Source of the DNA: Areca catechu
Taxonomy: Eukaryota; Streptophyta; Magnoliopsida; Arecales; Arecaceae
Direction of reading: 5' to 3'
DNA length: 64,000 nt
Assembly: GCA_021397845.1 (NCBI GenBank)
Contig: CM038053.1
Location: forward strand, 87,791,157-87,855,156
Part shown: positions 42,076 to 53,340 of the stretch, piece by piece
Numbering within the stretch: the first letter of the stretch is position 1
How the letters are laid out: each line of letters begins with the position of its first letter
Notes under the pieces: model-generated
Told to the model about the DNA's origin: nothing
Databases searched by the model: none
What the model saw: the letters and a program-made list of their open reading frames with translations, nothing else
Position numbers and translations under genes: made by a program

Positions 42076-42404
42076 TATTTGGGGACGGCAAGGGAGCGGC
42101 TGCAGGGAGCACCCATGGGAGATCTGTGGATGAAGACGAGATCGCTGCTATGGATGGCCATGAGCCAGCCGAGGCTTTTGCGGATCTTGGGGATGACCGG
42201 ATCAGAGGGGAAGATGGGTGCGAGGCGGCTGTGGCAATTCTTCCTTGGAAAAGGAATCGAGACTAGACGTGGGGAAGTCCATCATCGATTGGCTGCTGGA
42301 CTGTGGCTGTGGGTAGTGGATCAAGCACAAGGAAGACAAAGAATGGCGAAACAGGTGAAGAAAATCTGGGATTGGGAAAGAAACGTACCTTAATATAATC
42401 TATT
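42076..42404 (-). other. Element C interior between primer site and L27a fragment
   Basis: Nothing recognised. Short frames only. It may contain leader sequence of the element. Confidence 0.5.
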
Positions 42405-42416
42405 GCTCTGATACAA
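42405..42416 (-). promoter_or_regulatory. Element C primer-binding site
   Basis: TTGTATCAGAGC on the - strand, one base off TGGTATCAGAGC, three bases inside the 5' LTR. Confidence 0.75.
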
Positions 42417-42419
42417 ATT

Positions 42420-43234
42420 TGATGGGGAACGGGATAGGGGTAGGATCATCGACGAGTTGAGAAGTTGTCGAAGATTAGGGTATCCTATTTTTTTAATTTT
42501 TTTTGATTTTTCTATGGTGGTGGCGAAGGAAAAATAAAGATGGAGGATAAGAAAATTCGACACTCTAGGATATGGAACTTACATTCATGGAGAGACATCT
42601 TATCTCTAGGGCATCTCACCCATCCCACTACATGTAGCCTAGGGTATCACACCCATCTCACTACATGCGGAGTATAGGGCATCCCACCCAAATTGCTACT
42701 TGGGACCGTGAAGGAAAATCCCTAAGACCTAGAGGGGACTCGACTGGAAAATGGGGATAACTAGGGTCTCTCACCCCTCGATGCTCAAAAGCGAAGGACT
42801 AGGGTCTCTCATCCCTCGACGACCGAAGGCGAAGGACTAGGGTCTCTCACCCCTCGATGCCCGAAGGCGAAGGATAGACAGGCCTCTCACCCTCCCCATA
42901 TGGGGCGAACGAAAAGAAAAATTCTTTTCTAAAAAACTCACTTGATTAACTAAACTAATTTTTACAAAGGATTGAGGATGGTATTTATAGACTTTTCCAA
43001 CCCTCATTTGAATTTGAATACAATATGACAGGATAGGAATGATTCAAATTCAAATACTAGATAGGATAAGATAAGCCTATCCATATCTCAATCATAACCA
43101 ACCAAATACTAATTTAAAAATCAAACAAAAGAGAAAGATAAATCCCAAACAAATTTATTCTGGATATCCTCCAAGATTGTGCATCTCCAGGATTCGTGCT
43201 TGCTCTAGGATCCATGCTGGCGATGTCCCCATCA
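42420..43234 (-). repeat. Element C 5' LTR (815 bp)
   Basis: TGATGGGGAACGGGATAGGGG...GATGTCCCCATCA, same length as the reassembled left LTR. Followed by the target duplication ATCCG. Confidence 0.93.
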
Positions 43235-44086
43235 ATCCGACATCGAAGCCCGGAGTCTAGCTCTCCGGCATCGAAGCCCAGAGTCCAAATCTCTGGCATC
43301 GTAGCCCAGAGTCTAGCCCTTTGGCAACAAAGCCTAGAGTCCAGCTCTCCGGCATCGAATCCCGGAGTCCAGCTCTTCGGCACCGAAGCCCGGAGTCCGA
43401 TGCCGAAGCCCGGAGTCCATCTCTCCAGCACCTCAAGACCGGAATCTCCTGAAGCGCGTCACTCAAGATCAGAAACTACTAAAGCCTGGCACCCAAAGAC
43501 TGGTGACCTAAGATGCCCAGCACTCAAGCCAGGACTCTGGTCCGGTGCCAAAGACCGGTGACCTAAGATGCCCGGCACTTAAGCTCGGACTCCGGTTCGG
43601 CACCAAAGATCGGTGACCTAAGATGCCCGGCACTCAAGCCTGGACTTCGGTCCAGCACCAAAGACTGTGACCTAAGACACCCGGCACTCTAGCCCGAATG
43701 CCGGTCTGGCAACAATGACCGGTGACCTAAGATGCCCGGCACTCAAGATCGGAAACCCTGGCACCTCAAGATCGGAAACTCTTGAAGCCCGACACCAAAG
43801 ACCGAAAACCCAAGCACCTCAAGAATGGAAACTCCTGAAGCCTAGCACCAATGATCGGAAACTCCTAAAGCCCGGCACCAAAGATCGGAAACCTCGGTAC
43901 CCAAGATCGGAAACTCCTGAAGCCCGGCACCAAAGACCAGAAACCCTAGCACCCAAGACTATAAACCACGGCACCAAAGACAGGAGACCCCGGCACCTCA
44001 AGACCAGAAACTTCCGAAGCTTGGCACCTAAAGACCGTATAACCTAGCAACTTAGACCCGGAAACTCTTGAAGACCGGAGCTCCAC
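43235..44086 (+). repeat. Tat downstream minisatellite (28-30 bp and 55 bp units)
   Basis: 43240-43430 holds about seven units of (GG)CATCGAAGCCCGGAGTC-AGCTCTCC. 43498-43760 holds a 55-bp unit (GACCGGTGACCTAAGATGCCCGGCAC...) starting at 43498, 43553, 43608, 43663 and 43717. 43760-44080 holds about 30-bp units (GGAAACTCCTGAAGCCCGGCACCAAAGACC). The three unit types share GCCCGG and CGGCA cores. Frames across it are artefacts. Confidence 0.9.
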
Positions 44087-45714
44087 TGGTGCGAGCACCA
44101 GACTCAGAAGAAGACTTCAGAGCTCCATTTGGATCTCTGATTGACATTGCCCGAGAAATTAGGGTTTGTAATAAAGGTTGACCTGGTCAACCAGTTTATT
44201 TATTTTTTTTATTGAGTCACCATTTAAATTTTGTTGAGTCATGTTGACTCAGTGCAAGTCCCAATGTGGTTTCAATTTGGTCCAAAATGGTGCCACATTT
44301 ATCTTCCAATCAAATCAAGGTTCAAGCAAGTGGAGGCCACACTCCAAGCCACACGCCCAGCCACACTCCGAGCACACGCCAGAGTCCAGGAGGCACCACA
44401 GAGGCATCCCAGTGTCATGGTCCCCACATCCAAAGAAGAAAAAATCAAATTGGAGGCTACTTTAAAGGAAGCGCCCATACCTGCCTATTTTACCTAAGCA
44501 AAGAAGGAAGAAGACTTCTCTTGGAGAAGAAATCAAAGAAGGACATCCAACCTACTCCTAATTGAAGTTCAAATCAAAATCAAAGAGCTTAACTTGGAGT
44601 GGAAGAAAAGAAGAAATACCATAAGAAGAAGAGGACTCCAAATCCAAATCCAACTCCAAAGGAGGCACCAAAAAAATTCAAAAAAAATTCCTTTATGGCC
44701 GTCCCAATTTTTTTTGAACTCTTGGTCGGCCAAGAGAGAAGATTTTCTACCTAATCTAGTGGTTGGAGGAGTTTAGTCCCACATGGGAATTTGTACAAGC
44801 TTGGAGAAAATTTTAGGTCTATATAATAGACCTCTCTTTGTAACTTTAAAAAATCAATGAAGAAAATTATTTTTTGCTATTCTCTTGTGTTGAGTGACCT
44901 AGGTTTCTCTTCTTCGCACTATTCTAAGTGTTGAGCTCCGTGAGGGGGTAATCCGGGTTCCATTGGAGCCTTGAGGAGGTGAGAGATCTCCATCTTTATC
45001 CAAAACCCTAGGTTAGCCACTTGAAAATTCCAAAACCCTAGCCACCCTTCATTATTTTCAATCCATCAAACCCTAGATCCTTCCATATCCCACGGCCTCT
45101 CTCTCTCTACAAGTCCAGGCCATCCACCTTCATCCAGATCCAGTCCGGCTACTTCAGATCCAGAGCAAGTTCCAAGGAAAATCACATCAGCTTCCAGGAG
45201 AATCCAGTTTTCAGCAATTTCAATCTTCAAGTTCATCAACCTGGTAAATTTTTCCCTTGACTCTCTGATTCCATCAATTGTTTTTCTTCTCTTCCAGATC
45301 TTGAGTTCAGGAGAAGCCAACCCGCCAAAGGACCAGTATTGGAGGATCCATTGCGAAGATACCTGAATCCGAGGATCCAACAATCTGCTCGGGAGAGTTC
45401 TTCCACCAAAATCTATGAAGATCATTGTCTGGTTAGGTAAACCATCTCTTCTCTTTATTTTTGTTCTGTTGAAAGTTCGGAGCGAAACCCTAGGTCTGGG
45501 AGTTTCTCAACCCCCAGCGATCCGTTGCTTCTAAACTACTCTGATAATTTAGTTTCCTTAAAATTGTGCTTTCAATTATCATATTAGTATCTTTCAATGT
45601 TAGGTTAACTTTTCTTTGATTTGAAGCCAACTTCTACAAACATATAAAAACAACAAAAAAATTAGTTAATCTTAATTTACTTCCGCATTGCATCCCTTTA
45701 TTTGTTCTGCATCA
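44087..45714 (+). repeat. E3 5' LTR (1628 bp)
   Basis: TGGTGCGAGCACC...TTCTGCATCA. A TATA candidate TATATAATA is at 44820-44828. Confidence 0.95.
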
Positions 45715-45718
45715 TTTT

Positions 45719-45730
45719 TGGTATCAGAGC
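45719..45730 (+). promoter_or_regulatory. E3 primer-binding site (single)
   Basis: TGGTATCAGAGC four bases after the LTR. Only one copy, unlike E1 and E2. Confidence 0.9.
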
Positions 45731-46620
45731 CCAGTCTAGGGTTTCTGATTTGCTTGCTTGCTTGTTTTGATTGTTCTCTTTTTATTTTGTCTGCTCGAAG
45801 TAGACTTCCCAGGACGTCCGGTCCTAGGAACTAAGCGAGGCGCAAGCCTCCTCCTCCCATTCCACGGGGTGTTCCTAGGGCGTGTAGGGGATCCATTGGG
45901 TTATAACTTCGTAGCAGGGATTATAAACGGGGAAGACAATCTAGTTGCAGCCCGTAATTACCCTGTTGTCTGAATTATTTCTCCCTGTATAAAACTCTGA
46001 ATTGCATGATTTTTGCTTCGTTGAAACCAGTATAATTGAATCTATTTTCCATAATTTTTCTGTGATTTATTGGTTTCAGTAACAATTCTGAGAGTTAAAA
46101 TACAGTAACTCTATTTTTTGTGTTCTGCAATTCAATTCTTTTTGGAGTGATCATCTCATAATTTACTTAAGGGCAATTGAGCATCTAAGATAAGGGGAGG
46201 AGTTGATTACCTCTCCTTAGCCCAAAACCACCATCCAATCATTCGAACCTAGACCTAATTTAAAATCAGTTAGACCTAATTTGCCCTAGTGGGCTAGGGA
46301 CACCAATTGGTCGGGTCTAGGCTAGTGTTGAGTCAGTTTGCCGGGTTATTCTGTGTGCTTAGCACTCAGTGTCTAGAACGGTGGTTTAGGGACTACGTCC
46401 CGAAGGGCTTGTGTGCTGGTTCGCCTACCTGGCCAATCACTGATTAGTGTCTAGGATTGGCAATCAAGGACCTAACACTCCCCTTACACCTGCCTGGCTG
46501 AGTCTTGAGTTACTACAGGCTAGCTTGTCACTCTGATTGGGCATCTAGTTTGGACTCTAGGTCTAGTGATCCAGTAGTCGATTTAGTCTAGTCTCATTTT
46601 GTGTGCTTGCTTGAATCATC
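45731..46620 (+). other. E3 untranslated leader
   Basis: No gene. Hairpin region CCAATC-ACT-GATTAG at 46433-46447 (one pair weakened). Otherwise alignable with the E1 and E2 leaders. Confidence 0.7.
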
Positions 46621-49600
46621 ATGTCTACCAGAAACGGAGTGCCATATCAACCTGGTCAAACCCAACCTGATTTAGAGGCCATGATCAGAACTCTTACTGA
46701 AAGTATGGCTAAAATGAATCAGGATATGACAAACACTGTGGCCCAGTTTAGCGCACAAATTAATGAGGATCTTACCCAACTTAGGGACCGAGTCCAAGTA
46801 CTTGAAGAACCTAGGCATCGGAATTGGACTCCTGACCCCGATTTTAATGTGCCTCAACCTCACCCACATCAGGAGCCTAGAAGGCCTTTATATAGAGATC
46901 CTGAACCTAATCATAGGAGGCCTGACCCAGAGCCTGAAGATAGAGATGATAGGTTCATCAGGAACATCAAATTAGATGCACCCACTTTTGATGGTAGTCT
47001 GAACCCTAAGGTGTATTCTGATTGGGAGGGTGAGATGGACCAATACTTTGAGTGGTATGCTATTTCTGAGGAGAGGAAATACAAGTTTGCCAAGATGAAA
47101 TTAGTGCGTCAAGCTAGGTTATACTGGGGGAACATTGAGCTAACCACTAGGAGACGGAATGTTGAGCCCATAACCACTTGGCAGGGTATGAAAGAAAAAT
47201 TGAGAGATAAATACCTACCCATTTCATACCAGCAAAACCTGTTAGACCAATGGCAAAACCTGAAATAAGGAAATCGATCTGTCTCAGACTACATAACTAC
47301 TTTTGATGAATACCTAATGAGATGTGATGTGAGTGAAGCCCACGAAGTCACTTTGTCTAGATTTAGGGCTGGACTGAGGGAAGAAATCAAGAGAGAACTA
47401 TTTCTGAGAGAGGTTACTGATCTAGACCAAGCCTACCAGATTGCACTAAACACTAAGAAATTTCAGAGAGGACCTATACCTTCTAGGGTTAGTGCCCCAA
47501 TCCCAAGGAATGGACCTAGCCAAGTTATGCCTAGTAAACCTTTTCAGGGTACTTCTACCCCTAGACCCATGGACAAAGGTAAGGCACCTGACACCCAGAG
47601 AACCCCTAGTTCAAATATCACCTGTTTTAAGTGTCAGAAACCAGGTCACATTTCCAGTCAGTGTACTGCCATAGCCTGTTTCAAGTGTCATAAGGTAGGT
47701 CATGTTGCTAGCCAGTGCCCACGAAGATCCCTTTACATAGAAGAGGGAGAGAATGATAATTCCGAGCCCAGTGAGGAATTTGAAGAAGAAGTTTATGAGG
47801 CCGGAATGAATTTGGTTGAGGAGTATGAAGGAGAGGAGGAACCCAATGAATCTGACCAATTAGGAGTTGTAAGATGCATCCTATCTCAGAATCTAGTTCA
47901 AGAGGATTGGCGTAGGACTAACATCCTACAGACTTTTCTTAAATTAGGGGATAAGGTATGTAAGATCATCATAGATAGTGGGAGCTGTGTAAATGCCATC
48001 TCTACTAGCACTGTCAAGATGTTAGGCTTAATCCCAGTTACCCATCCCAACCCCTATAAGGTTTCTTGGGTAGATTCTACCTCCATACCCATCCAGTCTA
48101 GATGTCAAGTCCAAATCCAAATGCAATCTTATCACGAAAAGATTTGGTGCGATGTTTTACCCATAGGGGTGAGCAGTATAATTCTCGGAAGACCTTGGTT
48201 GTATGATCATGATGCCACCCTCTTAGGAAAATCCAATACCTGTGTCTTTAGTCTCAATGGGAAGAAGATTACGATCCATTCAGTTCCCCCTAAGGACAAG
48301 GTAACTAAAGGAGCCGGTAAGGTTAAGGAGATGAAAACTGGAGTGAACCTAATCAGTGCTAAGGATCTAGAACAAGAAATTCATAGTGGTTCACCCATCT
48401 GGATGTTGACTGCTAAGGAACTTAGAACTTCGGAACCCTCAGAGCCTCCTCAAGAAGTTAAACCTGTGTTAAAAGAATTTGAGGATGTCTTTCCCGAGGA
48501 TTTGCCAGACCACCTTCCACCTCTTAGGGATATCCAGCATGCCATAGATCTAATCCCAGGAGCGACTTTGCCCAACTTGCCCCATTACAGGATGAATCTA
48601 TCTGAGCATGAAGAACTGCAAAAGCAGGTTGGAGAATTATTGAGGAAGGGGTTTATTAGAGAAAGTCTTAGCCCTTATGCAGTCCCAGCCTTACTGACCC
48701 CAAAGAAAGATGGCACGTGGAGGATGTGTGTTGACAGTCGTGCCATCAATAAAATTACAATCAAATATAGGTTTCCCATCCCTAGACTAGATGACATGCT
48801 TGATATGATGGCTGGTGCAATGGTTTTTTCTAAGATTGATCTCAAAAGTGGCTATCATCAGGTTAGGATTAGACCCGGGGATGAATAGAAAACTGCTTTC
48901 AAAACTAAGGATGGTCTTTATGAATGGGTTGTTATGCCTTTTGGGTTGTCCAATGCCCCTAGTACCTTCATGAGAATTATGACCCAGGTACTTAGAGCTT
49001 TCATAGGAAAATTTGTGGTGGTCTATTTTGATGACATCCTGATCTATAGTAAGACCCCAGCAGATCACCTAGGCCACCTTAGAGCAGTCTGCCAAGTTTT
49101 GAGGAATGAGAGACTCTACGGTAATCTTAAGAAGTGTGAATTCATGACTAGTAGAGTTATCTTTCTTGGTTTTGTAGTAACCCCTGACGGCGTGGCGGCC
49201 GATCCTGAGAAAATTAGGTCCATAGTAGACTGGCCAGAGCCAACCAATGTGCATGAAGTTAGAAGTTTCCACGACTTGGCTACCTTCTATAGGCGATTCA
49301 TCAAGGGGTTTAGTACTTTAGCTGCTCCTATCACTGATTGTATTAGGAAGGGAGAATTTCATTGGACTAAGTCAGCCCATAAAGCCTTCCTAGATCTTAA
49401 GGATAAAATGACCCAGGCACCCATTCTGAGATTACCCGATTTTTCTAAAGTATTTGAGGTTGCCTGTGATGCTTCAGGTGTAGGAATAGGTGGAGTCCTA
49501 AGCCAAGAGAATCATCCCATAGCATTCTTTAGTGAAAAACTTAATGATGCTAAGCTTAGGTATTCTACCTATGATAAGGAATTTTATGCGGTGGTGCAAG

Positions 49601-51417
49601 CTTTGCGTTACTGGAGACATTATTTGCTACCGTAGGAATTTGTACTATTTTCGGACCATGAGGCTCTTAGATTTCTGAACTCCCAAAAGAAGCTTAACCC
49701 TAGGCATGCTAAGTGGGTAGAATATATCCAGTCCTATACTTTTGTCCTGAAACATAAGGCTGGAGTTGAGAATAAGGTAGCTGATGCCCTTAGTCGCCGA
49801 TCTCTGTTATTAACTTCTGTTAGAACTGAGGTCATAGGGTTTGAGCAAATCAAAGAGGAATATGAGTCTTGTCCGGATTTCACAACTGTGTATCAGGATC
49901 TAGTTCAAGGACCATCTAGTAATCACCAAGATTATACCCTTGTAGATGGTTTTTTGTTCTTCAAAAATAGGCTTTGCATCCCTAGAACTTCTCTTAGGGA
50001 ATTTTTGATTTGGGAAATCCATGCTGGAGGTTTAGCCGGCCATTTTGGAAAAGACAAGACCATTCTAGCTATTGAAGACCACTTTTTCTGGCCTAGCTTG
50101 AAAAGGGATGTAGCTAATATTGTAGCTAGATGTCGAACCTGCGCTGTTGCCAAACAGCGAAAACAAAACACTGGTCTTTATACCCCACTCCCTGTCCCAG
50201 ATCGTCCTTGGCAAGATGTGAGTATGGATTTTGTGTTAGGTTTACCTAAGACCTAGAGGAGACATGATTCTATCTGTGTCATAGTCGACCGATTCTCTAA
50301 AATGGCCCACTTCCTGCCTTGTTCCCAAACCTTTGATGCGTCTAAGGTAGCCACGCTTTTCTTCAATGAGATAGTTAGACTCCATGGCCTACCTAAGACA
50401 ATCGTTTCAGATAGGGATGTCCGGTTCACCAGTTACTTTTGGAAGACCCTTTGGCATAAGTTAGGGACAAAACTTAAGTTTTCAACTGCCTATCATCCCC
50501 AAACTGATGGCCAAACTGAAGTAGTGAACCGTAGCCTAGGAAATCTGCTAAGATGTCATGTTGGTGAAAACACCAGAAATTGGGATTTATACCTACCAAG
50601 GGCAGAATTTGCGTACAATGACTCGGTCAATAGGTCTACGGGTAAGAGTCCATTTGAAATTGTACATGGGTACAAACCTCACACACCTCTTGACCTAGTC
50701 CCTTTACTTGTCCACACTCGAGTCTCCGAATCTGCTGAGAATTTTGCACAGCATGTAAAAGACTTGCATAAAGAAATTCATGCCAAAATAAATTTAAGTA
50801 ATGAAACTTATAAGAAGTTGGCTGATACTCAAAGGCGAGTCAAATCTTTTGTTGAGGGAGACTATGTGATGATTAGGTTAAGGCCTGAACAGTTTCCTCC
50901 TGGAACCGTTAGAAAGTTACATGCTAGGGGAGCTGGACCATTTAGAGTGGTAAAGAGAGTAGGATCCAATGCCTATGTGCTCGAGTTGCCTCCAGAACTA
51001 GGCATTAGCTCTACTTTCAACATTACAGACTTAGTAGAGTACAGGGAGCCAGCTGTGATTCCTAGTGTGCCTTTTGAGCCTAACCCTATCATTGAGAGTG
51101 ATCCCGACCCTGTGTGTCCACCAACAAACTGGCCTGTGAGGAAAGAGCAGATTGAAAAGATCCTGGATGATCAGGTTATCTCTACTCGTAATCGAGGATA
51201 CCAAAGGTACCTAGTCCGCTGGCAAGGAAGGCCAGATTCTGATGACTCTTGGAGATCCCGAGAAGAATTACAAGAATTGGACCCAGACCTCTTGGAGAGA
51301 TACCAGAGCCAACTTGAGCCTTACTCGACAGGGTCGAGTTCCTCCCACCCTGGGAGAATTGGTGCGGGCACCAGACTCAGAAGAAGACTTCAGAGCTCCA
51401 TTTGGATCTCTGATTGA
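46621..51417 (+). pseudogene. E3 gag-pol polyprotein, one frame with four nonsense codons
   Basis: A single frame of 1598 codons from MSTRNGVPYQPGQTQ to WISD. Order: gag with capsid core (about 110-220), two zinc knuckles (335-348, 353-366), protease with DSG at 452, RT with YFDD at 802-805, RNase H (CDASGVGIGG, FSDHEALRFL), integrase zinc part and D, D, E core, GPF motif, chromodomain (about 1506-1560) and a basic tail in the 3' LTR. Stops at 47266 (CAA to TAA), 48886 (TGG to TAG), 49633 (CAG to TAG) and 50254 (CAG to TAG), judged against E2. It shows what the autonomous partner of E1 looks like. Gag and pol in one frame without frameshift is common in chromoviruses. Confidence 0.95.
51323..51359 (+). 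promoter_or_regulatory. E3 hairpin and polypurine tract
   Basis: ACTCGAC-AGG-GTCGAGT at 51323-51339, then CTGGGAGAAT before the LTR at 51360. Confidence 0.7.
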
Positions 51418-52988
51418 CATTGCCCGAGAAATTAGGGTTTGTAATAAAGGTTGACCTGGTCAACCAGTTTATTTATTTTATTTATTGAGTCACCATTTAA
51501 ATTTTGTTGAGTCATGTTGACTCAGTGCAAGTCCCAATGTGGTTTCAATTTGGTCCAAAATGGTGCCACATTTGTCTTCCAATCAAATCAAGGTTCAAGC
51601 AAGTGGAGGCCACACTCCAAGCCACACGCCCAGCCACACTCCGAGCACACGCCAGAGTCCAGGAGGTGCCACAGAGGCATCCCAGTGTCATGGTCCCCAC
51701 ATCCAAAGAAGAAAAAATCAAATTGGAGGCTACTTTAAAGGAAGCGCCCATACCTGCCTATTTTACCTAAGCAAAGAAGGAAGAAGACTTCTCTTGGAGA
51801 AGAAATCAAAGAAGGACATCCAACCTACTCCTAATTGAAGTTCAAATCAAAATCAAAGAGCTTAACTTGGAGTGGAAGAAAAGAAGAAATACCATAAGAA
51901 GAAGAGGACTCCAAATCCAAATCCAACTCCAAAGGAGGCACCAAAAAAATTCAAAAAAATTCCTTTATGGCCGTCCCAATTTTTTTTTGAACTCTTGGTC
52001 GGCCAAGAGAGAAGATTTTCTACCTAATCTAGTGGTTGGAGGAGTTTAGTCCCACATGGGAATTTGTACAAGCTTGGAGAAAATTTTAGGTCTATATAAT
52101 AGACCTCTCTTTGTAAATTTAAAAAATCAATGAAGAAAATTATTTTTTGCTATTCTCTTGTGTTGAGTGACCTAGGTTTCTCTTCTTCCGCACTATTCTA
52201 AGTGTTGAGCTCCGTGAGGGGGTAATCCGGGTTCCATTGGAGCCTTGAGGAGGTGAGAGATCTCCATCTTTATCCAAAACCTTAGGTTAGCCACTTGAAA
52301 ATTCCAAAACCCTAGCCACCCTTCATTATTTTCAATCCATCAAACCCTAGATCCTTCCATATCCCACGGCCTCTCTCTCTCTACAAGTCCAGGCCGTCCA
52401 CCTTCATCCAGATCCAGTCCGGCTACTTCAGATCCAGAGCAAGTTCCAAGGAAAATCACATCAGCTTCCAGGAGAATCCAGTTTTCAGCAATTTCAATCT
52501 TCAAGTTCATCAACCTGGTAAATTTTTCCCTTGACTCTCTGATTCCATCAATTGTTTTTCTTCTCTTCCAGATCTTGAGTTCAGGAGAAGCCAACCCGCC
52601 AAAGGACCAGTATTGGAGGATCCATTGCGAAGATACCTGAATCCGAGGATCCAACAATTTGCTCGGGAGAGTTCTTCCACCAAAATCTGTGAAGATCATT
52701 GTCTGGTTAGGTAAACCATCTCTTCTCTTTATTTCTGTTCTGTTGAAAGTTCGGAGCGAAACCCTAGGTCTGGGAGTTTCTCAACCCCCAGCGATCCGTT
52801 GCTTCTAAACTACTATGATAATTTAGTTTCCTTAAAATTGTGCTTTCAATTATCATATTAGTATCTTTCAATGTTAGGTTAACTTTTCTTTTATTTGAAG
52901 CCAACTTCTACAAACATATAAAAACAACAAAAAAATTAGTTAATCTTAATTTACTTCCGCATCGCATCCCTTTATTTGTTCTGCATCA
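51360..52988 (+). repeat. E3 3' LTR (1629 bp)
   Basis: Near-identical to 44087-45714. Ends TTCTGCATCA at 52988, followed by TCCAC. Confidence 0.96.
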
Positions 52989-53340
52989 TCCACAATCACC
53001 TGGCATTTTCGATAAGTGCAACCTTCGAGCTTGGCCTTGCCATGCACACCTGGAGCTGGTCCCGACCGGAACCAAGCAGATCTCATCCAGCAAAGCACTC
53101 GAAACCTTTCGGCTGCCTCACCCATGAGATGAGAATGACTTAGCAAGACGAAGAACTTCTCTCTAATTCCATCATATGGTCCGGACTCGAAGAAAAAAAG
53201 AATTAAAAAGGGAGAAAAGAGAAAGAGGGAAGAGGAAGAAGGAAGGAGATTCCTGCCAAGGTGATTGAAAAAGTTTCTTCATTGATACTAAACAGTTTAA
53301 TACAAGTGTCATCGGGCCCCGACAGGCCGGGCAGCCTAGA
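52989..53340 (+). other. Tat interior between minisatellite and antisense region
   Basis: No convincing frame on either strand beyond the end of the antisense region. Confidence 0.5.

Larger units (their letters stand above)
17191..43234 (-). mobile_element. Element C: non-coding LTR element carrying host gene fragments
   Basis: Right LTR 42420-43234 (815 bp). Left LTR is 17191-17255 plus 39490-40239, also 815 bp once element B is removed. Target duplication ATCCG flanks the whole. Primer site at 42405-42416 (TTGTATCAGAGC on the - strand, one base off consensus) and purine tract next to 40240 set the - orientation. The interior (40240-42419) has no retroviral gene but holds fragments of CDC48 and RPL27a, both in the element's sense direction. 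It must have been mobilised in trans. Confidence 0.9.
44087..52988 (+). mobile_element. E3: near-intact chromovirus (Ty3/gypsy)
   Basis: LTRs of 1628 and 1629 bp, target duplication TCCAC (44082-44086 and 52989-52993), primer site, leader, one gag-pol frame and purine tract. The two LTRs differ at only a handful of visible positions, so this is the youngest-looking element. Only four nonsense codons break the frame, and there is no frameshift. Confidence 0.96.

Noticed and set aside
43196..44047. Frames of 105 to 121 codons over the minisatellite
   Set aside because: Repeat-driven; the pattern of residues changes with the unit length, and no start or motif is conserved.
43240..44080. CRISPR-like array
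   Set aside because: Units are contiguous and diverged, without unique spacers, and lie inside a plant retrotransposon.
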